Shown piece after piece: positions 8,441-18,086 of a stretch of DNA of 19,466 bases. The stretch spans positions 1-19,466 of the forward strand of contig JAIVFH010000451.1 of NCBI GenBank assembly GCA_025765595.1. Direction: 5' to 3'. Position numbers and translations under genes: made by a program. How positions within the stretch are numbered: position 1 is the first letter of the stretch; every line of letters starts with the position of its first letter. Origin of the DNA: Obelidium mucronatum (taxonomy: Eukaryota; Chytridiomycota; Chytridiomycetes; Chytridiales; Chytriomycetaceae). The notes beneath the pieces are model-generated. The model ran no database searches. It saw only the letters and a list, made by a program, of their open reading frames with translations, and had not been told where the DNA came from.

Positions 8441-11198
8441 GACTTGCGAAATAATAGCTATTCTGGTAATATTCCTACACAATGGGCCGCTTTTGGTGCG
8501 CGTTTGGATTATTTGAATCTGGAAGGGAATAGTTTGACTGGAACTGGTAAGGCGTATTCATGTATCGCCAGAGGCGATGTCCTTATCGCCGAAGGCGATG
8601 CTTTCTCTTTCATGGTATAGCCGTAGGCGAGGTTTTCTCTTTAATGTGTCATTTTATATCGCCGTAGGCGATGTCTTGTCTTTCTATTGTCTTTTCATAT
8701 TGCTGTCGGCGATGTATGTATTCTCTTCTTTTTATTACATGTCTCTTATCGCAGTAGGCGATTTTTCTTTCATTTGTTTTTCCTTTTTTCTTCTATTATC
8801 GCCGAAACTGATGTATTCTCTTTCATTTTACACATCCATTGGATTCCCTTCACACTTTATCGACACTTTTTATATGAACCTGTTCCCTTTAACATAACCA
8901 TACTAATAAATACAACAAACCAGTCCCCAATGAATGGCTCGATAGTGTCGACTACATATGGCGTAATATACCTGGAACAGCGACTCAAATTTCACCTGTC
9001 CAAAACTATGGCGACAAGACACTCCAAATCTTTTACCACAACAGCAGTGGACTTTTCACAAATTACCAAACTACTGCCAACGCTGTTGACTGGACTGGCC
9101 ACCAACAAATCAACTCTCATTCATCAATAATCTCAACTGCCGTTTCGTTGGATGGAAGGAATTTTCAAGTATTTGAAAGCAATGGCGACATGTATCGGTA
9201 CACAAAGAGTGGAGGCGTATACAGCATTGCAGCACCCACATCTGGCTTCGGGGGCTTTAACACACAAATCGCGGCAGTTACCGATTCGAACGGCGATAAG
9301 TATTTATTTTCAATCAATTCAGGCGGTCAAATCACAGAATCATACTATGATACCCCATCTTGGACCCCTCCCGCACTCTTTAATGGCGGTGGAGTTGGAG
9401 GAGCAACTCGCATCTCAGCAGCTCCAGATGACAATGGAAACATGATGGTTTGGACTGTTGGATCAGGAGGACTAAACTACTGTTACTTTAGTTCGTTCGC
9501 ACCTGAATGTACGTGGAGTTCTAAGAGTCAGCTGACGGACTTTACCGATGTATATGCTTTTCAAAGCAGCCCTGGCGTAATTTCTGCTTTAGTGCTTACG
9601 ATGGATGGTAACTTGTATTTGGCTGAGAAATTGACGACTGCAATTGCAACAAATGTGAAGAAAGCGGCGGCTATAACGGATGTCAAATACAACAACTTCG
9701 CATTTTATAGCAATTTTCAGAATGAAGTGGAGTATGTTATCCGTAAACGTGACGGGTCTGGCTCTTGGGATCCACCTGTTTCGATTGATGGGAAACTTGC
9801 CAGTGAAGTTTCAGTGCTTCTTCGATCGGATGGGTTATGGCATTTATTTATTGTTGAGTTTGGGACGGGTTCCATTTATCATACCCGACAGCATAACATG
9901 TAAATGGCGAATAATTCCTTTTTTATATATATATATTAATTTTAGTTTGTTTTTGGTCACTTAAACGTCCTCATTCTTTTAGACTTGTTGATCAAAACTG
10001 TTTGAGTGGACGGTCAAATCAAAAGTCTTGCACTACTTCCACCACTTCAACATCATCAGAAACCCCAACTTCCTCGGATACAAGCACTCAAACGTCTTCA
10101 AGTACGACAAGTCCGTCCGAATCCACCACCGAAACAAGCTCGACAACTGAATCCACCACAGAAACAAGCTCGACAACTGAATCTACCACTGAAACTGGAA
10201 TTGATTTTAACGGAAACAATGGCATCAACAATCTATTAACGTCATCGTCGTCCATATCTGGTTCTGAATCAACATCATTCACACTTTCAACATCAACACC
10301 AACAGCAACGGCAGCAACGGCAACGGAGTCCTCCTCTTCAGTGATTCCAACTACAACGTCTGGACCCAATCAAGACTGCCTGACCATAAAAGCTTCGTTC
10401 CCGACCGTGCAATTCAATATCGACTGTAACAATGTGTCTCCGAATGGAACTTATCCGGTATCAAAAGCAGATGTCCGGCGCCGGCAGCTTGCTCGACGTG
10501 TTACAAGGTTCGTGTTTAAAAAAAAAGCTTGTCCAAAAAAACTTGATTAAGAGCAAACCAACATTTCATCCTTCAGCGCTTTTATCCAATTCGAATCCAA
10601 TCGAATTATTCATGTGATTCTCCCTCGAATGCAATTGGCGGGATCCATCTCACCGCTTCTGGGGAACTTGGAACAAATGAAAATCTTGTGAGTTCTCCCT
10701 GTGCTGCGCTTGCTATCGCGTTTTACTTATATACCGTGATAACTTTTCAGGGACCTATCTGAAAACCAGTTGACTGGAAGTATTCCGCCCGAGCTGGCCA
10801 AATGCCAAGCCCTCAAAACGGTAGTATTAGAAAAAAACCAGCTCTCCGGAACAGTGCCTCCCCAACTTCTCACAGTTCTCGCAGCCAACGGCGCCAAAGT
10901 CAATTTTGGGGTCAACTGTTTGGATAACGCTGTGAACCAAAAAAACTCTTGTAAAAAGAAGGCGGATCATTGTTTGGCAGTGTCTCTGGACACGCGGTAC
11001 ACGACGGATGCAAAGTTTCAACCGCTGTGGGATGCATTGGCATCCGTAGAACGTGATTTGAACGCGTTTGATAGGTTGGCGGAGATTTCTGGGAACTTTG
11101 CGGTGGGCGAGTATTGGTTTAGCGCGTTTAGAAAGTATGTTACGGAGTTGGAGTGGTGTGTTTTACATCATCCAGAGCTCGTATATCACGGAAAATAG
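7941..11198 (+). CDS. LRR / single-exon beta-propeller / LRR protein, intact copy
   Basis: Seven exons: 7941-8080, 8165-8233, 8440-8546, 8924-9899, 9983-10507, 10577-10687, 10751-11198 (791 aa, all phases agree). Residues ~1-110 are an LRR N-cap and repeats (LTLASRGLTGRLPDL, DLRNNSYSGNIPTQWAAF, LNLEGNSLTGTVPNEW). Exon 4 (~106-430) is repeated beta-strand sequence (QVFESNGDMYRYTKSGGVYS, DSNGDKYLFSINSGGQITES, RSDGLWHLFIVEFGTGSIYH) resembling fucose-lectin or PLL-type beta-propellers; sugar binding is inferred. Then come a Cys cap (NCLSGRSNQKSC), a Ser/Thr/Glu-rich linker (~448-525), a second N-cap (DCLTIKASFPTV), LRRs (LPRMQLAGSISPLLGNL, LSENQLTGSIPPELAKCQAL) and a second cap (NCLDNAVNQKNSC), with a ~75-aa tail. 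No signal peptide or membrane segment is seen. Intron 3 has a perfect TACTAAT branch site (8900s). The family is not named. Confidence 0.85.
8249..8263. repeat. Hairpin repeat in intron 2 of the right copy
   Basis: TTTGCC GTA GGCGAT is an imperfect copy of the same 15-bp palindrome, and a half copy (ATCGCC) follows near 8279. It sits just after the exon 2 donor (GTGAGT, 8234), the position where the left copy also has its hairpin cluster. Confidence 0.75.
8401..8438 (+). repeat. A38 tract forming a 3' splice site
   Basis: Thirty-eight A residues end in AG|TGACTTGCG, the start of exon 3 (8440). Upstream are further A-rich bases (AAAAACAAAC). The acceptor has no pyrimidine tract next to it; the nearest is the CTTTCTTTTC run about 70 nt upstream. 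Confidence 0.9.
8564..8812. repeat. Hairpin repeat cluster in intron 3
   Basis: Palindromes at 8564-8578 (ATCGCC AGA GGCGAT), 8585-8599 (loop GAA) and 8658-8672 (loop GTA) are perfect. Those at 8617-8631, 8699-8713, 8748-8762 (ATCGCA GTA GGCGAT) and 8798-8812 are imperfect. Each is followed by TG or a T-rich spacer such as TCTTTCTTTC. Seven copies fill much of the 377-nt intron (8547-8923). Confidence 0.9.
10122..10196 (+). repeat. 30-bp coding minisatellite in the Ser/Thr linker
   Basis: Two full units (10122-10151, 10152-10181) and a half unit each encode STTETSSTTE. The left gene has a single unit at the matching place (near 6250), which explains its 42-nt shorter exon 5. The unit is a multiple of three, so the frame is kept. 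Confidence 0.9.
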
Positions 11199-11348
11199 CT
11201 GGAAAATAGCTTCATTGGCATTGATTTTTCAGGACTTTTTTTCTTATTCATACGTGTAAAACCAAACACTACGGGTTCTTTTCACTCTACTTCTCTCATT
11301 CCATAGCCCCCTTATTTATTTGCAATGTTTTGGATTTGGTGGCAGTGT

Positions 11349-13571
11349 TTACTCAATATGATTGCTCTCCAAAATATCAAACAAAGTCAAAGCGTCCCGA
11401 TAGTCGTTATTAACCACATTCATCAAGAACCAGTCGTCCGCGATGCCATTGAGTAATACTGCACTCTCGGAACCAGCTGGGTAAATTTCGGCCCACTTGT
11501 TCCAGAGTTCATACGCCTCATCCTTCCAAGCCAAGAAACTGTCAGCGTCTACAACAGTCGGTTGGACAATCTCTCTGTTTGGGAATACTCCCCATGTGAT
11601 GGCGTTGGGACCGAAACATTCCACGTTGGCTTGCAAATCGCCCTTTTTGTTAACTGCGTGGTATGTCAAGTGTGGGTTCTGGTCCAGCTTTCTTATGAGC
11701 TTGTCTAAAGCGGAAGGAGACACAAAGAACTCGACGTACGACTTTTGGTAGACAAAGCCGTGTTTTGGACCCCATCCGTAACGAGGGTCTGATGACGGGG
11801 CGCCGTCGACAGCGGGTTGGGAGTTGATCGTGAGGAACCCGTTCATGTTGATGTTTGATAAATGGGTTTGAATGGATTCGGATTCAGGAGCCATTTCGTC
11901 GCACCAAGGAAGAGACGCGATGCGGCCTTTGCAGAAATCAGAGAATAGTTTTGACACGTCCTTATTGGTTTTGGGTGTTCCCCAGACTTTGAGAGCTTCT
12001 TCAGGCTGAGGGAAATGGTGAGTCAAATACTTTTTTAGGTGAAAGGAAAAGGGGGTTTTGAGACTTACAGTGCACTTGAGCGAAATTCCGTGATGGTCTA
12101 GCTCTCCATATGAAACTGAGCGAGAATCACCCCAGTGACCGTTTGGAAAGTCCTCCCAAGACTGGGTACGCATAATGTAGCTACGGTTGCGGTTTCTCCA
12201 GAAAATAGGGCGGACAGTTTCGCGCTTCCTCTTCTTGGATAACGACTAAAAAATCAGAAGGTGTAAGTTAAGAACACTCGATTGAAGATTATTACTCAAC
12301 TGGCTTCCAGGGCAATGGTTTAATGTTCTCGATTGGCGCAACGAAGCCGAGCCCCTCAACAATCGAGCGGACAGACTTTTCCAGATTCATTGTGTAAAAA
12401 TGGAATCCCTTTTCACCAGCAGCGCGCATTGCCTCGCACATTTGAATTCCTTGTTTGATTCCATATTCTTTGACAGCTTCCTCGTCATCTTTGACGGCTT
12501 CTAAATCAGCAAGAACTTGTGGAGGCACGGATGTCTTTTCGCGACCAATAAGGCGATGGAATCCAGCGTATGAACGAATCGGCATAATTCCTGGAATGAC
12601 GGGGATGGTGCAACCGGCAGCTCGGACTTTCTTGATCCATCGAATGTAGATTTCCGCATCATAAAACAACTGAGTGATACAGTAATCAGCGAGTGCTGCT
12701 TTCTCTACAAAGTATTTGAAGTCAAGGTCCTTGTCTGGGTTTTCAACGTGTCCTTCGGGATAGCCTGAAACGTCAACGTTGGTTTAGTTGGTGGCCTATT
12801 CCATTGAATTACGCCTTTCATTTTGTACCTGCAACTCCAATGCAAAAATAATCTCCATATTGCTCACGAATGTATTTGACCAAATCAATCGCGTTTGAAA
12901 AGCCGCCTTCAGTTTTTGTCCATGTAGTCTGTCCGTGGGGTGCGTCACCGCGAAGCGCCAGAATATTCATAATTCCCACTTCTTTGCATTGCTGAGGAGG
13001 TACCATGTGTTTGTGAAATAATTTCGCATCATTTGGCAGAGAGTGGGAATACCTTGAGTGCCTCGTCAATTTTCTCCTTTGGCATGTTTGTGCAGGTTAA
13101 ATGCATGGCCGTCTCGAGTCCAATTGCGACTTGCGAAGTAGTGACACACTGATAATTGGGTTTCAATGAGGTGATGGGAGTGTTTGTCGCTGAAATACCT
13201 CAATTGTTGCATCACTCGAAGACCCGCCAGCGCCCCATGTGACGCTGACAAACTCTGGGCCCATGTTATACATTCGCTCCTAAGGAGAAAATAAGAGGAA
13301 TAGGCCAAGTCTTAATGCCCATGGGTTTAAAGTGTTATTCTCACCATGCGATCGAACAGGTTGATGGCGCCACGCTCAGTTCTAGGTCTGTTATACTCGA
13401 ACGACTTGAATTTCGATGTCAATGATGTTTTCGCTCAGGACCGACATTGAATCAACATACCCAGTAACATCTTCCTTCCTCTGTGAATCAAGGTTAGGGT
13501 CCTTAGGGACTACGTCAAAGATTAGTCAGATACTCACCTTGGGCTTTCTGTAGTTTGTCTGTGATCTTCAT
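11349..13571 (-). CDS. Methylenetetrahydrofolate reductase, divergent copy A
   Basis: Nine exons: 13571-13538, 13480-13461, 13404-13345, 13279-13199, 13148-13053, 12991-12829, 12764-12301, 12245-12069, 12005-11349; 583 aa. MTHFR reduces 5,10-methylene-THF to 5-methyl-THF with FAD and NAD(P)H in the cytosol, feeding methionine synthesis. Residues ~1-310 are the TIM-barrel catalytic domain ([50 protein letters not shown]). The rest is the eukaryotic regulatory domain ([48 protein letters not shown]). The catalytic Glu of the SFEY motif is kept. Conserved positions differ from copy B: FPPKT is [13 protein letters not shown] is SVTWGAGG, and RGDPP is RGDAP. It is convergent with the LRR/propeller gene (150 nt apart) and 217 nt downstream of copy B. 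Either a working diverged isozyme or one losing catalysis. Confidence 0.9.
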
Positions 13572-13788
13572 TGGTTGGCTTCAGTCTTGGGTGTTTTTTG
13601 TTGTTTGGGGAATCCAAGTTTTGGGGAGAACGCGCCCAATTTGGAGAACTTTTTTTGTCATTTTGCCACTCCACACTCTCTTATCAAAAACGTCACACCA
13701 GAATATGTAAACGAAATAAACATAATTTTATTTATCAATGAAAATAAACAGGGAAAAAACAAGTTGTGTCCTCATACTATAGTTCCAT
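13572..13788. other. Spacer between the two MTHFR genes
   Basis: These 217 nt hold the promoter of copy A and the 3' end of copy B. On the minus strand AATAAA (13732-13727) lies about 60 nt beyond the copy B stop and is a plausible polyadenylation signal. No other gene is seen. Confidence 0.5.
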
Positions 13789-16040
13789 TTACTCCATATG
13801 CGAACAGTCGAAAATCTCAAAGATGGCGGAACCGTCCCGGTAATTGTTGTTGACCACATTCATCAAGAACCAGTTCTCAGTGATATCGTTGATCAGTTTT
13901 GTGCTTTCAGACCCAGCAGGGTAGATTTCAGCCCACTTGCTCCACAATTCGTAAGCTTCGTCTTTCCACGCCATGAAACTGTCTCCGTCCACAATTGTGG
14001 GCTGGAGGATTTCGTGTCCACTGAAAACTCCCCAAGTGACAGCATTCGGACCAAATGATTGAACGTTTGTTTTCAAGTCTCCTTGTTTGTTGACTGCGTA
14101 GTATGTAATCCAAGGATTCTTTGTAAGCTTTTTGATGAGTTTGTCCATGGCGGCTGGGGCCACAAAGAATTCCACGTATGATTTTTGGTAGACGAATCCG
14201 TTCTTGGGGCCCCATCCGTATCTTGGGTCGGATGACGATGCACCATCGACCGCTGGTTGGGAGTTAATTGTGAGGAATCCGTTCATGTTGACGTTGGAGA
14301 GGAGGGATTGAATTGCTTGGGATTCTGGTGCCATTTCATCACACCAGGGGAGAGAAGGGAGTTTTCCTTGGCAAAAGTCAGCAAAGAGCTTGTAAATGTC
14401 AGCGTTTGAAGTTGGAGTTCCCCAAATCTTCAGCGCTTCTTCGGGCTTGATGAGAATATATACGTCAGTTTTTTCGAATTCAAAAAACCAATAAAACGTA
14501 AACTCACGGAGCACTTGAGAGAAACACCATATCCATCGATTTCTCCATAAGCTGGCGATCGGGAGTCACCCCAACGACCATTAGGGAAGTCATCCCATGA
14601 TTCAGTTCTCAGGATGTAACTACGAGTGCGGTTTCTCCAGAAGATTGGGCGGACAGTTTCAAGCTTTCTCTTTTTGGACAAAGACTAAAAAAATATCCCA
14701 AACATTACATACAAACGCGAAAATAAAAAAAAACGGACGCAAAACAAAACTCACTGGCTTCCAAGGCAGAGCCTTCACGTTTTCAATGGGGGCAACAAAT
14801 CCAAGTCCTTCAACAATCAGTCGCACAGACTTTTCCAAGTTCATTGTGTAAAAGTGGAATCCCTTTTGTCCCGAAGCTCTCAACTTGTCACACATATCAA
14901 TGGCAAGCTTGATTCCATATTCCTTAACCGCCTGGTCATCCTCCTTGATGGCTTCCAAATCTGCAAGGACCTGGGGTGGAACAAATGTCTTTTCACGACC
15001 GATAAGACGTTGGAATCCGGCATAAGCTTGAATGGGCATAATTCCTGGAATGATTGGGATAGTACAACCAGCAGCGCGAACTTTTTTGATCCATTGAATG
15101 TATAACTCTGGTTCATAGAAAAGTTGGGTGATGCAGTAATCGGCGAGTTTGGCCTTTTCAATAAAATGCTGGAATTCGACGTCCTTGTTTGGGTTTTCAA
15201 TGTGACCTTCAGGGTATCCTGTAGGTATGGAACATTAGACGCATTGATTCAAAGATCCTCAAGATATATTTTTTTTTACCAGCAACACCAATGCAGAAGT
15301 AGTCCCCGTATTGCTCACGAATATATTTGACCAAATCAATAGCGTTTGAGAAACCTCCTTCAGTTGCAGTCCATGTGGTTTGGCCATGAGGTGGGTCACC
15401 ACGAAGCGCCAAAATATTCATGATTCCGACTTCTTTGCATTGCTGTATTTCGGTTTTAAGTTACTCGTAGTTGAAGAGGCTGTCAAGATAAAGATGCCCA
15501 CCTTCAACGCAAAGTCAATCTTTTCTTTGGGCATATTTGTGCAAGTCAAGTGCATGGATGTTTCGAGTCCAATAGCGACTTGCGAAGTAGTAACGCACTG
15601 GTAGATGGCTTTGAGGTGAGTCCAAACACTCCTTCCACAACAATCTATCTGTTATACCTGAAGGGTAGCTTCACTAGTCGATCCACCAGCGCCCCAAGTG
15701 ACATCAATGAATTCAGGGCCAAGGTTATACATTCGTTCCTGTGAATGGCTCATCAGCAACGCTAAATTGGTTTACTTGACGTCAAACGGGTTTAGGTACC
15801 ATTCGATCAAACAGGTTGATTGCACCGCTTTCCGTCTTTGGGGGGAAGTATTCGAAAGACTGAAATGAAGGGAAAAGGTGTTTAGCAATTGGACAATCAT
15901 CATCATCACAACTCACCCAGTAGCATCTGTCCTCAGCTGGAGAGAAACCGGTCCAGCCGTTATTAGCAGGTATAATATAGTACAATGCAATAAAGAAGTA
16001 GATTACCTTCCGCCTTTTCAATCTTCTCGGTGATCTTCAT
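13789..16040 (-). CDS. Methylenetetrahydrofolate reductase, canonical copy B
   Basis: Nine exons with the same lengths and phases as copy A: 16040-16007, 15936-15917, 15859-15800, 15738-15658, 15597-15502, 15442-15280, 15218-14755, 14684-14508, 14445-13789; 583 aa. The N-terminus is [18 protein letters not shown]. The catalytic domain has the expected motifs [67 protein letters not shown] and TQLFYEPE. The regulatory domain begins after a Lys/Arg-rich linker ([16 protein letters not shown]) and includes [19 protein letters not shown] and [19 protein letters not shown]. Compared with copy A this is the gene expected to supply 5-methyl-THF for methionine synthesis. Yeast has two MTHFR isozymes (MET12, MET13), but I cannot say which this matches, as the two copies here look like a lineage-specific tandem duplication. 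Confidence 0.95.
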
Positions 16041-16381
16041 GGTTGGTTTTCGTTGAGTGTCAAAAACGTTGAAGGACAAAGTTTGGGGGAGAAAAGCAAT
16101 CTCCACCAATTTTTCATGCTTTCCCTTTCCAGCGAACGCGAAAGCAAAAAAGAACGATAAAAGAGCATCTGCCGTTACAGTCTCTTTTCATATATTGATT
16201 CAAGAAGTGGCAGGATGGAGTGCTTATATTGACGCTGTGAAATATGGTAAGCACGTGATCAATGGCACTGCTTGGCACTCCATTTTGCGTTGTGGCTTTC
16301 GTTGATTGTTCTCTTTTTTGTTTGGTCTTTTCCGCTGATTCTGCTATTGTACAAAGACTGCGTCATTGTCCTTGCACTTCA
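16041..16381. promoter_or_regulatory. Divergent promoter region, MTHFR B / sterol acyltransferase
   Basis: These 341 nt separate two head-to-head starts. A CACGTG E-box (16252-16257, context AAGCACGTGATC) lies within it. In budding yeast CACGTG is bound by Cbf1 at methionine genes, and in other eukaryotes by bHLH factors including SREBP relatives; which applies here is unknown. An alternative in-frame ATG for the acyltransferase at 16262 lies just after the E-box. Confidence 0.45.
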
Positions 16382-18086
16382 ATGCCTGCACACACCTCGC
16401 CTGCAACCATTCGGAAACGCAACCTTCACAGCAATGCTGTGTTGACACCCCCTTCCCCTGGGACTTCAGACACAGATACTACTACATATCATTCCCGCCC
16501 AGTTGCGGCATTAGCAACTGCGTTCACAGAAACATGCACTCTCGAGTCTAAAACCCATCGGCACTATAAATCCGTTCATTCCAGAAGATCAAAGTTTTCA
16601 CCGCGCGTTTCACCGCTAAGCAATACAGAAACATCCTTGCGTGGATTTATTACCTTCTTTTGGGTTGGAATCGCCTGGTACACCATCTACACGTTGCACA
16701 AATCGTTCCGGGAGAACCAGGGCGCGTTAATGAATCCAGAGTTTTTGGTTCTTCTTGGGCACGATGGATGGCGTTTGTTTGTGGCGGATTCCGTTCTTAT
16801 TCTGAGTTGTGGGGTGTGCGTGGGTATTGTCTCGCTTGTAAAGCATGGGATTATTGGAACGCGTATTGCAAAGTTTGTGGGTGGAGTTTGGGCTTTGAGT
16901 TGGTTTGTTGGTTGGATGGTGTGGATTTGGGGCCAGGATTGGAGGTGGACACAGACGGGGTTTATTACTCTGCATTGCATAGCCATGTTGATGAAGCAGC
17001 ATTCGTATTTGGCTTCAAACTGGGAAATGTTTTGGAAAAGAGATGTTTTGAAGGCAATGCACGTGGAAATAATGGATCTGGAATGCGACGCTGTCTCATT
17101 GTCGCCGGTTTCCTCCAACGGATCCACTGTTGGAGATGTTTCGATTTCTTCTGTTGAGTTGGAGGAGCAAAAGGTTGTCGAAGGAAAGGTTGCTGTACTC
17201 AAGAATGAAATCGATCTGTTGAAAGTCGAGTTGCAGCGGGGAGTCGGATTTCCGGCAAACATTACCATTCTGAATTTTATGGATTACATGCTGGTTCCAT
17301 CGCTTGTGTATGAGCTGCACTATCCTCGAACAGAGAGGTTTGTTATTCATTCAAAACGTTTAATGTATTCCAGAGGATTAACCATCAGGCTTGATTCAGA
17401 TTCAATCTTTTCGCATTCTTCGAACGCGCATCATATACCTTCTTGAGTTTCTTTCTTCTTTGTACAACTGTGGACCAATACATTCTGCCGACTCTTCAAA
17501 AAACCCCAGAAATGGATTTTGTTACGACTGTAATTACCCTCATCATGCCATTCATGGTTTGCTTTATGATGATATTTTTCATCATCTTCGAAGTAGGTTT
17601 TCAATTTTTTAATCAGGTTGATTGGTTTATTAACACTGTTTCTCATTCCAAAAAAACAGTGTATCTGCAACGCATTCGCCGAACTTACTTGTTTCTCAGA
17701 CCGTGAATTCTATCAAGACTGGTGGAACTCTTGCACATTCGACGAATACGCGCGGCGCTGGAACAAACCTGTTCATGAATTCCTATTACGCCACGTTTAC
17801 CTGGAATCTATTTCTTCCTACAAGATATCTAAACAAAATGCAGCCCACTTGACATTCTTTGTGAGTAGCCTATTCCACGAATTTGCAATCGCCATGATTG
17901 GGAAACGTGTGAGACCGTGGTTGTTTTTATTTCAAATGTTTCAGATCCCGTTGATTTGGATGAGTCGATTGGATGCAATGAAGAGGAGAAGAGGGGGTTG
18001 GGAATGTCTTGTTTTGGTTCAGTATGTTTCTGGGACCGCCCTTGTTGGCTGTGTTGTATGCACGTGAACATTTTCTAGAGTCTTGA
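16382..18086 (+). CDS. Sterol O-acyltransferase (ARE/ACAT type, MBOAT), frame break near the 3' end
   Basis: Exons 16382-17337, 17400-17592 and 17660 onward. It esterifies sterols with acyl-CoA in the ER membrane. After a ~80-aa polar N-terminus come membrane segments (GFITFFWVGIAWYTIYTLH, LFVADSVLILSCGVCVGIV, FVGGVWALSWFVGWMVW), an MKQHSY motif, a charged insert, LVYELHYPRTER, FAELTCFSDREFYQDWWNS with the FYxDWWN acyl-CoA motif, PVHEFLLRHVY, and the catalytic His in SLFHEFAIAMI. HEFLLRHVY and the following segment favour ARE over DGAT1. In exon 3 the open frame ends at TGA 18065-18067 with an atypical tail. A +1 frame, reached through G5 at 17993-17997, encodes the usual ending NVLFWFSMFLGPPLL and VLYAREHF to TGA 18084-18086. 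So there is one extra base, either a real mutation or a homopolymer error. The start could instead be 16262. Confidence 0.85.

Larger units (their letters stand above)
7633..11542. repeat. Right unit of the tandem segmental duplication
   Basis: This is a direct repeat of 4239-7627: PPR 5' fragment, promoter, LRR/propeller gene, spacer, MTHFR 3' end. Here the MTHFR gene is complete and the PPR gene is cut. The unit is about 520 nt longer than the left one, mainly because the intron 2-exon 3-intron 3 stretch is larger. Confidence 0.9.

Noticed and set aside
13490..13512. GGTTAGGGTCCTTAGGG, telomere-like
   Set aside because: An imperfect match inside a normal MTHFR intron, with no array. Chance is sufficient.
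16262..16381. Upstream in-frame ATG of the acyltransferase as the main start
   Set aside because: The extra 40 residues are Cys/Phe-rich and unlike the polar N-terminus of the family. The ATG at 16382 gives a more typical start, though 16262 cannot be excluded.
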